The notes under the pieces are model-generated. The model did not search any database and was not told where the DNA came from. It saw nothing but the letters and a program-made list of their open reading frames with translations. The position numbers were made by a program, and so were the translations under genes. Positions 1-8,478 of a stretch of DNA of 45,235 nucleotides are shown here, piece by piece. This DNA comes from Pseudomonadota bacterium (lineage in GTDB: Bacteria > Desulfobacterota > Desulfobulbia > Desulfobulbales > SURF-16), in NCBI GenBank assembly GCA_018897105.1, contig JAHILF010000035.1, forward strand, positions 1 to 45,235. Direction: 5' to 3'. Position 1 is the stretch's first letter; each line of letters starts with the position of its first letter.

Positions 1-82
1 GCCACTTGTCGACGGACTGTTTTTTGTAGCCAAACCCAGACTTGCCGAGTGAGGATGTCCACCTGGAGCCGCCCTTTCGTGG
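1..82 (-). other. Edge fragment with open minus-strand frame
   Basis: Reading leftwards from the insertion-sequence end at about 82 to the window edge, one minus-strand frame stays open and gives a plausible peptide (TTKGRLQVDILTRQVWVWL and onward). It has no visible start and runs off the window, so it is probably part of a gene whose other end was displaced by the IS fragment. I do not recognise the family. The stretch is short enough that an open frame could be chance. Confidence 0.2.
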
Positions 83-198
83 TGAGGTGGTAGGGTTTTA
101 ATGGACACTTTCTTAAGAGTGGATTTATAGTCCGTGACGAGGTGTTCAATGAAAAAGAAAAGACAGAAGTATACTCAGGAATTTAAAGAAGAAGCGGT
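83..198 (+). mobile_element. IS3-like insertion sequence, 5' end remnant (left copy)
   Basis: A terminus-like sequence starting TGAGGTGGTAGG leads into a short leader and, at 149, an ATG opening a reading frame that begins MKKKRQKYTQEFKEEAV. This is the usual N-terminus of IS3/IS911-type OrfA transposase (helix-turn-helix subunit). The transposase match stops after about 17 residues, and the frame then runs into unrelated sequence and a TGA at 221-223. The same 116 bp, with about three differences, occurs inverted at 44666-44781. Only the outer end of the element is left, so it cannot move by itself. Exact termini and IS name would need an IS database comparison. Confidence 0.75.
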
Positions 199-765
199 GT
201 CCGCTGGCCGTTTGTACATTTGAGACCGAGGGCCGTGCCTAAATTGCCATTGCCAACCTCGATCTTCTCTCGGTTGGCTGACCGTATACGGAGAAGGTCA
301 TTTAACGACTTAGCCTCTTTGTCCTGAGCATGATCGATCACTTTTTCAGGCACTCCGGTTATTTGCGCCTTGTACAGCGAACTACCATGAAGTTCCCCGG
401 CAACGGTAATCGTATTCCCCATATACTCTGTCAAACTCAATGGGGAATACCAGGCTTCAACCATTCCGTGTCTGTAACAACTGATAGCTCCACTTGGCCC
501 CTCTATGATGTTATAGCCAATGACCTCACCTGTGATTTCCTGATATCCTTCTTCGAGAACAACACCCACAAAACTCGCTTCCCAAAGATCGCCGTGTTAG
601 GAGACCGCTCACTTTAACCATCTTTTCCAGATATTCGGATAAATCAAGAGGCTGAGGCGCCACGGCAGCATGCATAGATGTGGTCCAACAAGCGAAAACT
701 CTTCCTCAGGACCGCAACGAATTTACACCAACAACTTGCCCTGTTATGGTATCCATTTTTTTCAT
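183..765 (-). pseudogene. Broken tandem OB-fold-like protein gene
   Basis: An ATG at 765, preceded by GAGAG, starts MKKMDTITGQVVGVNSLRS and hits a TGA. The same frame continues past the stop with protein-like sequence (DLSEYLEKMVKVSGLL). A one-base shift near 595 then leads into a second open stretch (SFVGVVLEEGYQEITGEVIG and onward) ending at 183. The two halves align with each other: ITGQVVGV with ITGEVIGY, DLSEYLEKMVKVSG with SLTEYMGNTITVAG, and HGDLWEASFVGVV with HGSSLYKAQITGV. The gene was therefore a tandem duplication of one small beta-rich domain, probably OB-like. The 3' end is cut by the left IS remnant. Family not recognised. The stop and frameshift could be real decay or sequence errors. 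Confidence 0.6.
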
Positions 766-838
766 CAGTTCTCTCACATCTCATTTTTACTGGCCAGCGC
801 TCAAAAAGGCACCGACATGATCACTCCCCCTGCAACCT

Positions 839-1774
839 TTATGAAGCTCGTTCGAAGTCTGTGACTGCAATCATCATTTTCGCAAATCTCGGGTTGGCTT
901 GCTCCAATGGTTTCTCACCCTCGGCAGCATCAATTGCATAAATTGGTTTTTCGAGAACAACGCTGGCATGCTCTACTTCCTCATTTTCCGGGATTGCGTA
1001 TAATGTGAAATGCTCAGGAAGTGTCTTTTTCTGTAATGTACGGATCCCCTGAATGCTCGCAGTAGAGTCGAACTCCGAATGGGCAGCAAATACCCGTTTG
1101 GGAAATGGATCTTTTGCATTAAATCCGTCGAGCAAGTCATCAGTTTCCTTAATCAGGCGTGCCAGTTCCTGTGCTCCGTCCATATCCATTCGGGCATACC
1201 GGTAAGGATTTCTCCCGAGCAGAGGCTTCTTGTTATCGAATACATCGAGCACATCGGGGAGAAACGAACGCAGCAACCGTTCTTTCATCTCGCCAACCAC
1301 TCCAAGAGAGCCGCCTGCCAGATCCAAGGCGGCAGAGAAAAGGTACAGCTCACCTGTAATCTTTGGCTTGGTGCAGGCCATGAAAAAACTCAATGCTCCC
1401 CCGGTTGATAAGCCGCCGATTGACACATGAGCGGCCTTTGCAGCAGCAGCGTTGATGGCAAAACGCACGTTCGCTTTCCACTCCTCCAGTTCGACGCCTT
1501 CCATGCCCTTCGGCTCCTTCAGGCCGTGACAGTGCAAAAGGGGCAGGTAAACGTTGTAACCGAAGTTGGCATAGAAGTGGTGGGCGATTGCCAAGAGAAA
1601 GTAAGGAGAATCTGTCAAGCCGTGAACCAGAACAATGGCCTTCCCGGGTGCCGCCTCATGCTCCATTGCCTTTGGATGACAGCCATCGCGTATGGCATCG
1701 GGGGTGAAGTAGGGAAAGCGATCATAGTATTCCGGCCATTTGTCGTGCAGATCTTTTTTATCTGACGAACTCAT
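839..1774 (-). CDS. Alpha/beta-hydrolase (esterase/lipase-like)
   Basis: A 311-residue cytoplasmic alpha/beta-hydrolase of the serine esterase / carboxylesterase-like (Hydrolase_4) group. Visible elements in order are the oxyanion-loop motif HGLTDSP (about 51-57), the nucleophile elbow GLSTGG with Ser123, a probable acid Asp236 in HSEFDS, and a probable catalytic His269 in EVEHAS. No signal peptide is seen. The ATG at 1774 is chosen because AGGAGGA sits 7-9 bases upstream; a longer frame exists but its N-terminus is unlike the family. It is the last gene of the minus-strand block. A relic of a P-domain lies directly upstream, so it may have been inserted there rather than belonging to the injection system. 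Substrate unknown. Confidence 0.8.
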   Translation of the reverse strand: MSSSDKKDLHDKWPEYYDRFPYFTPDAIRDGCHPKAMEHEAAPGKAIVLVHGLTDSPYFLLAIAHHFYANFGYNVYLPLLHCHGLKEPKGMEGVELEEWKANVRFAINAAAAKAAHVSIGGLSTGGALSFFMACTKPKITGELYLFSAALDLAGGSLGVVGEMKERLLRSFLPDVLDVFDNKKPLLGRNPYRYARMDMDGAQELARLIKETDDLLDGFNAKDPFPKRVFAAHSEFDSTASIQGIRTLQKKTLPEHFTLYAIPENEEVEHASVVLEKPIYAIDAAEGEKPLEQANPRFAKMMIAVTDFERAS

Positions 1775-1845
1775 GATGATTCCTCCTTCTGGTTTGTGTT
1801 TTTTTAGTGTGCCAGCATGAACCGGTTGCCGGCAGGTCCGGGCTC

Positions 1846-1983
1846 TCATTTCCCATAATTAATCTCCCAATTCTTCCTGATGATTCGGAGTAACCACTTA
1901 TTGAGTTTGCCGACATCCTGCCATGCCAAATCAACAATCTTGAGTTTCCATTCTCCACTAACTGGTTCGTCTTTCAATCTTGC
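1846..1983 (-). pseudogene. Relic of a P-domain C-terminus (duplicate of M6 protease 3' end)
   Basis: Bases 1858-1981 match 5167-5290, the 3' end of the M6 metalloprotease gene, with about 11 differences in 124 bp. Read on the minus strand it gives RLKDEPVSGEWKLKIVDLAW and the following residues of a proprotein-convertase P-domain tail. The parent's TAA is changed to TGG, so the frame runs on a few codons to TGA at 1846. Upstream of 1983 the similarity stops abruptly and there is no start codon. It therefore looks like what remains of a second P-domain protein, or of a duplication or recombination event. It fills most of the 338-bp gap between the hydrolase and the DUF4157 nuclease gene; nothing else was seen there. 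Confidence 0.75.
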
Positions 1984-2112
1984 AGGCTGACGTCGCGGCA
2001 TGGGAACGTGACCGAAACAATAGCATCAGAAAAATTGACTGGTAGTTCAGTACATCGGACGTTCACGTAAAACTGAAACGCCTTTATCCTCAATTACAAA
2101 GGTTAGCTGGTA

Positions 2113-5097
2113 CTAAGGCAATGAAACACTCAGACGGCGGGCAGTGATCTCCTGTACCAGGGCGGCACGCAATTGTTGCGTACCGCCCGTTCGAGAAAAG
2201 TCCATACCCTCGCCGGCAGCACGATTGACGATAGAGCGAATAGTGTCGTCAGACATGTAATAAAGCGGACGCGTACCGCGTACATCAGCGGCAGCAGTGC
2301 CTGCCCAGCGGGCACCCGTCACATCCGCCCGCAGGCTGCCGAAACCATGGGCTTCAACATCCCAAAAGGCATGTTCCAGCGGAGTTGACTCCATCAACGC
2401 GCCAGGCCGAGAAGCTTCTATCAGACGGCTTGCTTCACCAGGCTGGTCAAACCCCAAATCGCGCAACCAGCCGCCCACCCGTTGTGGTACACCATGATGC
2501 TCCAGCTCCCAGGTCTGTCCGGCGCGTGTGCCATAAGCATATTGCGGTGCGCGGCCGTTGTCGCGCATCAGCCGCAGTTCTTCATCGCTCAACCCGGATA
2601 CTGGATCGGTGGTCACACCAGGCCGACGTACAGCCTCTCCCCTGGCTCTGGCATCCAGCTCGAAATGGGCTCGGTTACGCCAATATCGACTACGGGCCTT
2701 GCCATAGGCAGGATAGGTACCGCGTGTATTGGGTGTATCGATAGGATAACCGGGACGCCACTGAGCATCGGACACCCCCAGCGGCTGATTCTGGTAATCC
2801 CAACTACGGCCAACGGTGCCTGCGCTATGCTGCTCGCTGCGCAGCGCCTGAAGGTATTCGTCCAGGTTGCGGCCCTCACCCATGGCCCGCACGGCAGCAG
2901 CACCGCCTACCCCTTCATCCATGACCTCGCGACCCAGACGGCGGCGCAGGCTACTGATCAAACGGTCAGCCGCCTCTGGTGCAAGACGTCGCACAGCCTG
3001 GGAAAACTCTGCTATACGGCGGGTCTGCAAGGCCGCGCGTGCAATCGGACGAATAGCACGCACAAATGCACCTACATCCAGCCCTAAGCCAACAACATCG
3101 ATCACCACCCAGATTAATTCGGGTTCATTGATGGAGATATCACGCACGGCCGGATCCATGGCGACGTTTTCCGCTGCTGATTCCGTAAAATAGCGCCCGG
3201 CACTTTCGGTTAGGAAATAGGTTCCCCAGGCACCTCCCACTAGACTTGCAGCCAGCGGGCCACCCACCAAGCCGGCAATGATCGTTGTGGTGATAGCCAG
3301 CGCCGCCTTGACCAACTCAATGAAGCTGGCATCTTTCTGCTCCTGCTCAATGCGTTGGCGTACAATTTCCATATATTCAGGAATACCGCCGATATGCATA
3401 TCAGCAATGGCGATCTCAAGTACCTGGTGCATATTCCAGACCTTCATTTCATCTTCACGTACCGCTTCTTTAACTTTGTAAATATTGTCGATTATTTCCT
3501 GCAGGGGCTTTGCCGTGAGTTGGGCTAACTGTTCCGCAGGTGCCGAGGAAAAACGTCCCGGTTCGTATCCTTCTGCCATGAGAACGGGGTAGACCTGGCC
3601 AAAACGCGAACGCATTTCCTCGTATTCCTGTTTCTGATTTTGCAGACGCTCGCGGTATTCATCGATGCGCGTAATCACGTACATGATGGATTCTTCGTTG
3701 GCTGGAATACCATAGTCGGCCGCCGTCTCCGGCACCCCGGCAGGCACGGCGGAAATATACATGGAGGCGCGATTAACATCGTATTCCGTACTTTGCATAG
3801 CGGCATAACGCGCACCCAGTTCGCGGTCGGCATCGAGCAGGCCATCGATATCGGGACTGCACACCAAATCGGCATAACGGGCCATCTCCGCGCGTGCTAG
3901 GCGTTCGTTTTCATTGAGCAACGAAATGGCCGCCTGCTTGGCACGGCGCAAGACCATGCTGGGCATGCGCCGACGAATCAAGGTCTTGGCAGCTTGCTCG
4001 CTGTCAAGACCCAGGCGTTGCACCTCGCCGTCGATCTCGTTCTGAATACGCTGCATAACCTGCTGGTTGTGCGTTGTATAACGCACAATACCCATGCCGC
4101 GCCGCTCTTCATGTCTGAAGCGGCGCTCCATGGCTTCTTTTTGTTCGATGGTGCGATAGAGTTCGTAGGCCTCCAGAATCGTGTTTAGGTCGCCTTGCTC
4201 CTGCTCTGTTCGTTCCGGAAGTTGGCTGAGTATGCCGCCCGTCTCCGCTTCGCGCTGGCGCTGCGTGGGTGGCGGCGTGGGGATGTCTGATTGCCGGCCC
4301 GGATCATTGCTGAAGTCATTACCAGGTTCATTTTGAAAATCATCCTCGGGTTCACAGACAGTGTCTTCATAATCCGGCGTGCGCTGCACGACGTCGCTGG
4401 CAGCACCCTGCTGTATTACATGAGTTGCTTCATGAGCCATCAGCTTTGTATCATCGGCGCTGTGCCTTTGGGCGAGAAAGATGTGTTTGCCGTGCGTAAA
4501 GGCTTTAGCATGAAGATCTTCCGCCGCTGCCTGGGCATTACTATCGTCATGAACGCGTACAGCGGAAAGGTTGGCGTTGACTGCCAATTCAATGCGCTTA
4601 CGCATGGATGCAGATAAAGGTGCACCAGGGCCTGGTGAATGTATCGACTGATTGACGCGCGCAGTAGTTTTGGAAACCGCGGCCGCAGAATTTTCTGTTA
4701 CGTCTTTTTTCTGGATCGCATTGTCATTCGCCAGTCCTGTTCCACAGTAACCGCAAATACTTTCAGCGACGTGATCCGCCTCTTTCTCAAGGGGATCATC
4801 TTCCTTCGCAACGATCAAATTGCTTTGCACCGCCGGTGAAGACACCTCCTGTTGTTGTTCAACCTCGCTTGACTCTTCGATCTGCCTCTGTATCTGCATC
4901 TCGCCGGAAGGTGATGATACTGCTGCAACGTAATGATTTGCCATGAGATAAAGAGGCAAACCTGCCTCGGCACCTGATTCTGTTGACTTAAGGGGCCGCC
5001 TCTCAATCCTTGTACTGACCTTGGTTTTGGCTACCCTTGTCTTCAGCTTATATTGTTTAGTACTGTCCATATCTGTAGAAAACCAGTTTGATATCAC
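2113..5097 (-). CDS. eCIS cargo: DUF4157 protein with predicted HNH-type nuclease tip
   Basis: A 994-residue polymorphic-toxin-like protein. The N-terminal ~150 residues are disordered and charged and carry PLYL (48-51) and MQIQRQIEE (67-75). DUF4157, the domain linked to eCIS effectors, spans about 156-232 with the HEATH motif at 222-226. Residues 300-590 are Glu/Arg-rich and helical, 590-630 form an Ala/Gly hydrophobic stretch, and 660-680 form a second. The C-terminal 150 residues carry WELEHHGVPQRVGG (863-876) and STPLEHAFWDVEAH (904-917), a His-rich pattern resembling HNH/Endo VII toxin nucleases. The GTG at 5097 has GGAA 8 bases upstream; an ATG at 5070 is an alternative. No obvious immunity gene follows. 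DUF4157 call strong; nuclease call is inference from motif spacing. Confidence 0.8.
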   Translation of the reverse strand: MISNWFSTDMDSTKQYKLKTRVAKTKVSTRIERRPLKSTESGAEAGLPLYLMANHYVAAVSSPSGEMQIQRQIEESSEVEQQQEVSSPAVQSNLIVAKEDDPLEKEADHVAESICGYCGTGLANDNAIQKKDVTENSAAAVSKTTARVNQSIHSPGPGAPLSASMRKRIELAVNANLSAVRVHDDSNAQAAAEDLHAKAFTHGKHIFLAQRHSADDTKLMAHEATHVIQQGAASDVVQRTPDYEDTVCEPEDDFQNEPGNDFSNDPGRQSDIPTPPPTQRQREAETGGILSQLPERTEQEQGDLNTILEAYELYRTIEQKEAMERRFRHEERRGMGIVRYTTHNQQVMQRIQNEIDGEVQRLGLDSEQAAKTLIRRRMPSMVLRRAKQAAISLLNENERLARAEMARYADLVCSPDIDGLLDADRELGARYAAMQSTEYDVNRASMYISAVPAGVPETAADYGIPANEESIMYVITRIDEYRERLQNQKQEYEEMRSRFGQVYPVLMAEGYEPGRFSSAPAEQLAQLTAKPLQEIIDNIYKVKEAVREDEMKVWNMHQVLEIAIADMHIGGIPEYMEIVRQRIEQEQKDASFIELVKAALAITTTIIAGLVGGPLAASLVGGAWGTYFLTESAGRYFTESAAENVAMDPAVRDISINEPELIWVVIDVVGLGLDVGAFVRAIRPIARAALQTRRIAEFSQAVRRLAPEAADRLISSLRRRLGREVMDEGVGGAAAVRAMGEGRNLDEYLQALRSEQHSAGTVGRSWDYQNQPLGVSDAQWRPGYPIDTPNTRGTYPAYGKARSRYWRNRAHFELDARARGEAVRRPGVTTDPVSGLSDEELRLMRDNGRAPQYAYGTRAGQTWELEHHGVPQRVGGWLRDLGFDQPGEASRLIEASRPGALMESTPLEHAFWDVEAHGFGSLRADVTGARWAGTAAADVRGTRPLYYMSDDTIRSIVNRAAGEGMDFSRTGGTQQLRAALVQEITARRLSVSLP

Positions 5098-5175
5098 CTT
5101 TCAATTCCGGGCCTCCCGCTCAACGACGCATCGATTGCAGAGAGGAACGGTCTCTCATTTTTCACTATTAATCTC

Positions 5176-7470
5176 TTAATTCTTCCTGATGATTCGGAGT
5201 GACCACTTATTGTGTTTTCCGACATCTTGCCATGCCAAATCAACAATCTTCAGTTTCCATTCTCCACTTACTGGTTCATCTTTCAACCTCTCGAGTCCAG
5301 GGGTTGTACCCATATCATAGGAAGCAAGAATGTTATCGGCGGATCCCCCTGTCCGTTGATGCAAAGCTACCGACGTACCAGCTGGTGAAACCAGGCTAAC
5401 TACCAAATCATTGATGTATGTATAGCTGATATCTACTGAAACGGAAACCTCCTGCACATACCCTGTTGCGTCTACAACTAGACTTCTCTCAATCCCTTTT
5501 GGATCCTGATCCGGTATCCTCATACCTGGAGAATCATCTAATTCGATAACCGAAGGTGTGGCACCAGCACCTTGTTCAACACTTTCAATGCTCAATCCCC
5601 AACTATCAAGTGCACCTGTATCGATACTGGCCAAGTCCTGAACATGCATGACCCAGTCACCTTGCACACCTTCCCCCACAAATTCCCGAAGCTCCGGCAA
5701 ATTGTTAAAATCATACACTTCGTGGATGTTGTCTTGCCCTCCTCCAGCCCTGGAATGCAACACCACAGACTTACCCGCAGGTGCCGAAAGTGTAATGCGC
5801 AGATCTCCTGTATATGTATGCGTTACATTGACCTCAACTTTGATTGATGAAACAACTGCATCATCGGCAACATTAATTATGTCCTTAATACCCTGCGCAT
5901 CATTGTCAGGGATATCTTGGGCAGGTGAAGAGCTTTTTTGAATCGTTTTTACAATATCGCTGTATAATTTAGCCCTAAGCATCAAACCCTCGCCAGCCAT
6001 GCCGATATCAAAAACATCAAGCCCTGACGATGATCCATCCCACCATTTGCTGCTAGGGCTTGTTGTGTCAGAAAACCTGTTATTATTTACGGATGAGAAA
6101 AGATCTTTTGAATCACCGAGGTTATTTCCGCGCTCAAGGTCAAATTGGTTGTCCGCCTGTTCCAACGAACATTCATAATGTCTGTCTTCAGACATGGATT
6201 CTTCATTATTGCTGCCAACTTCATCGATGTGCCAGATGGCAAGTCCTGAAGAAGGTAACGACGCATCCCGCCCCTTGCTATACCTGTTTTCCATCAGAAA
6301 ATACTCTCGCCTGTTTTTGGCATAGAGAAGAAAATCGTTGTTCCCGGCCGGAAGAGTCATCTGTGTTTCATTTGTAATGGGAGTAACGGTATTAGCCCAT
6401 CCGGATTTATATTTTAAATAGGCGCATATCTGGGTTGGATTTTTTCTGTCATAACCTGCGGAACTCATTAAACAATAGCTTCCGACCCCGTTAGATTCAT
6501 GTCCATAATCGTAGAGATCAGGATAATCACAGACCATATGACCGTTCTCATGACAGAAAGTAGCTAAAGACAACTCATGGCCTATATCTGTAATCTGATA
6601 GTCATATGCCCATCTACCAGGGTTAAGTTCAAAACGAAAATATAAACTTGAGGAATGGGGCCACAATCCTTCACTCCAGGCATTAGACCGAGCGCCGGCA
6701 TAGAACACATTGAGTGCATACACATACCCTTCATCATCAGTGCTCAGCTGGTCAAAATAAAAGCCTTGATTTTTCAAATGCTGCAAAGCCTCTGTTATCA
6801 TTTCACGGGCACGTGCCCCGTATGGGACGTCAGGATTCGTATAGTAGCTTCTTGGATTTTTAGTTGTATAATAGGAAGTTATGATGTTTGTATATTCAAG
6901 ACGGCCGATGGAATTTTCATAAAAGTAATCATACTCAGACCCATTATTGCCGTATCCTGTGTAGCCTTTCCTGTTACAGAAATCATCCACCTCTTCTTTC
7001 GTAATCGTACCAGGAACATCAGGAAAATCTATCAACAGGCAAAGCCCCACGTATCTACCTGTCATTGTCCGACTTGGCGGGGCAGCATACGGACCGGAAG
7101 CGCTCATTAAGGCACGCAAAAACGCCTTGTTACGTTCGCGCCTCACCTCACAGCGACGCCTTATTCCTAACGCATGGTAACCATCCATGGCTTTCGCCAT
7201 TGCCGATTCCCTGTTGACCCTGATGTTTTTCTCAAGCCCCAGATACCTTGGGTCAACAAAACCCACCGACACTCCTGATGGCCTGAAATCGTTTTTATCG
7301 GAAGTCAATGAGGCATATTCAAAAAATCCTGTGACCGGATTCTTGACGATCGAAAATCCATCCAGGGTCTCGAAAACTGCGTAATGTTGATCGCCCCAAC
7401 CTCGGACCTTGATCTGAGAACCATCTGGCTGGGTAAATGTAAATTCCTCATCATAGAATGGAAATGACAT
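5176..7470 (-). CDS. M6-family metalloprotease with two P-domains
   Basis: A 764-residue zinc peptidase related to immune inhibitor A (M6). The catalytic motif HENGH is at 307-311, followed by DYPDLYD (315-321), the usual M6 continuation. The N-terminal ~120 residues resemble the M6 propeptide region. Two P/Homo-B domains follow, about 518-649 and 650-764; each has an IPDxDxxGI entry, a DL.. ..L.SPAG core and a closing W.L.I strand. No signal peptide or membrane segment is visible, which is notable for a protease of this type. The ATG at 7470 is preferred (AAGGA upstream); one at 7485 has no ribosome site. It lies between the M15 peptidase and a DUF4157 toxin, so it may be injected cargo or be released on lysis. 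A 124-bp copy of its 3' end sits at 1858-1981. Confidence 0.85.
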   Translation of the reverse strand: MSFPFYDEEFTFTQPDGSQIKVRGWGDQHYAVFETLDGFSIVKNPVTGFFEYASLTSDKNDFRPSGVSVGFVDPRYLGLEKNIRVNRESAMAKAMDGYHALGIRRRCEVRRERNKAFLRALMSASGPYAAPPSRTMTGRYVGLCLLIDFPDVPGTITKEEVDDFCNRKGYTGYGNNGSEYDYFYENSIGRLEYTNIITSYYTTKNPRSYYTNPDVPYGARAREMITEALQHLKNQGFYFDQLSTDDEGYVYALNVFYAGARSNAWSEGLWPHSSSLYFRFELNPGRWAYDYQITDIGHELSLATFCHENGHMVCDYPDLYDYGHESNGVGSYCLMSSAGYDRKNPTQICAYLKYKSGWANTVTPITNETQMTLPAGNNDFLLYAKNRREYFLMENRYSKGRDASLPSSGLAIWHIDEVGSNNEESMSEDRHYECSLEQADNQFDLERGNNLGDSKDLFSSVNNNRFSDTTSPSSKWWDGSSSGLDVFDIGMAGEGLMLRAKLYSDIVKTIQKSSSPAQDIPDNDAQGIKDIINVADDAVVSSIKVEVNVTHTYTGDLRITLSAPAGKSVVLHSRAGGGQDNIHEVYDFNNLPELREFVGEGVQGDWVMHVQDLASIDTGALDSWGLSIESVEQGAGATPSVIELDDSPGMRIPDQDPKGIERSLVVDATGYVQEVSVSVDISYTYINDLVVSLVSPAGTSVALHQRTGGSADNILASYDMGTTPGLERLKDEPVSGEWKLKIVDLAWQDVGKHNKWSLRIIRKN

Positions 7471-7646
7471 GACCGGTTCCTTCATTTTTTAGATATGATT
7501 TACAATATATTATCAGTAAGCTACACACCTCCGAAGATACTTTCCTATTGGTTTTTCTCAGGGCAATAGGCGCCCGCTTCTCTAACCACAATAAACGGGG
7601 AAAGAGCCCTTTGTAGATTGTTCATGCGTATAAAATACGTCAGGCG

Positions 7647-8444
7647 CTAAATCAGTTTTGCCACCTCGAAATGCATACCATCCGGCCGCCCCTGGAAATT
7701 CCCTCCCCAATAGAAACCGTGAGCAGCAGCAATAGCAACCAGTTCCCGCACCGATCCTTTTTCCCCCTCAAGCGCAGGAATTGCCCCCATCTTGTTCCAC
7801 TGGTAATTGATGTCAAAGGCACTGCCGAAGGCATGATTGCTGAGATTCGTACGGCTGCCACGAACAAAACGGGGATTATAGCTGCCATCATAGGTCAAAA
7901 CGAGATCCAACAGACTCGATTCCTGCCATGACTCCCACATGGCTTTTAACTGCTCCGCTGCTTTCTGGTGGAAACGCATCCGCCCGCTACTTGGTTGCCC
8001 GAAAACAGGAATGCCTTTGAGCTGTGGAATGAAAACCGTCTTTATATTTATCTCTTCCCAATCATCAAGAATGCGGATTTTTTCCGGATTCTGCGAAGTT
8101 GGTGCAGGCTCAAAATGAAACTCTCCAAACATTTCCTTCCGGTCTTCCAAGGATAGCGGCTCGATGGATGAGGGAGCAGGTAAAACAGGATTACTCTGAA
8201 GATCCACTTTATCCTCGAACCCTGCATCAAACCCTGCCAGCAACGCCGCCCCCAGAGTTCTCGGGCCAACGATCCCGTCAGCGGTTATGCCCGCCGTTCT
8301 TTGAAAAGCCTTGGTGGCCTTTTCTGTCAAGGGTCCGAAATCACCATCCGCCTCATCCCGCAGATGCCTGAGGCCTATGAGAAAATTTTGCCAGCGTTCA
8401 ACGTCAGGACCTTCACTGCCCAAGCGAAGAATTTGAATAGCCAT
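7647..8444 (-). CDS. Peptidoglycan-binding M15 peptidase (endolysin-like)
   Basis: A 265-residue protein. An N-terminal peptidoglycan-binding domain 1 (about 5-70, with DGDFGPLTEKATKAFQ and DGIVGPRT) is joined by a linker to a C-terminal VanY/L-Ala-D-Glu-type M15 peptidase. Predicted zinc ligands are His204 and Asp211 in SNHAFGSAFDIN and His258 in DGMHFEV. It should cleave peptide stems of peptidoglycan. No signal peptide is seen, so access to the wall would need a holin or injection. GAGGAGGAA lies directly upstream of the ATG. It follows the broken DUF1360 membrane-protein gene by 34 bp, and the pair resembles a phage lysis cassette, perhaps for releasing assembled particles. Alternatively it could be a cargo or baseplate lysin. 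Confidence 0.88.
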   Translation of the reverse strand: MAIQILRLGSEGPDVERWQNFLIGLRHLRDEADGDFGPLTEKATKAFQRTAGITADGIVGPRTLGAALLAGFDAGFEDKVDLQSNPVLPAPSSIEPLSLEDRKEMFGEFHFEPAPTSQNPEKIRILDDWEEINIKTVFIPQLKGIPVFGQPSSGRMRFHQKAAEQLKAMWESWQESSLLDLVLTYDGSYNPRFVRGSRTNLSNHAFGSAFDINYQWNKMGAIPALEGEKGSVRELVAIAAAHGFYWGGNFQGRPDGMHFEVAKLI

Positions 8445-8478
8445 GGTTCCTCCTCATATAGTAATGATTAATCCGCAA

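Noticed and set aside
700-710. In-frame TGA in the OB-like gene as a selenocysteine codon
   Set aside because: No stem-loop of SECIS type was seen after it, and the aligned position in the second repeat is Ser, so a nonsense change is simpler.
1774-1958. Minus-strand frame 1758-1958 as a small gene
   Set aside because: It overlaps the hydrolase start and runs out of frame through the P-domain relic, whose correct frame is different.
2482-3087. Long plus-strand open frames across the cargo genes (for example 2482-3087 and 32565-33500)
   Set aside because: They lie antisense to clear, motif-bearing genes, lack ribosome sites and show unlikely composition (Arg/Ser/Pro-rich).
4425-4441. HEATH motif of the DUF4157 domains as proof of protease activity
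   Set aside because: DUF4157 carries this motif as a family feature and its enzymatic role is not settled; it was used only to identify the domain.
7591-7640. Similarity between 7591-7640 and 19011-19060 (GGG...CCCTTTG.AGAT...CAT) as a shared regulatory element
   Set aside because: The match is short and gapped, with no clear dyad or spacing to a promoter; it may be chance.
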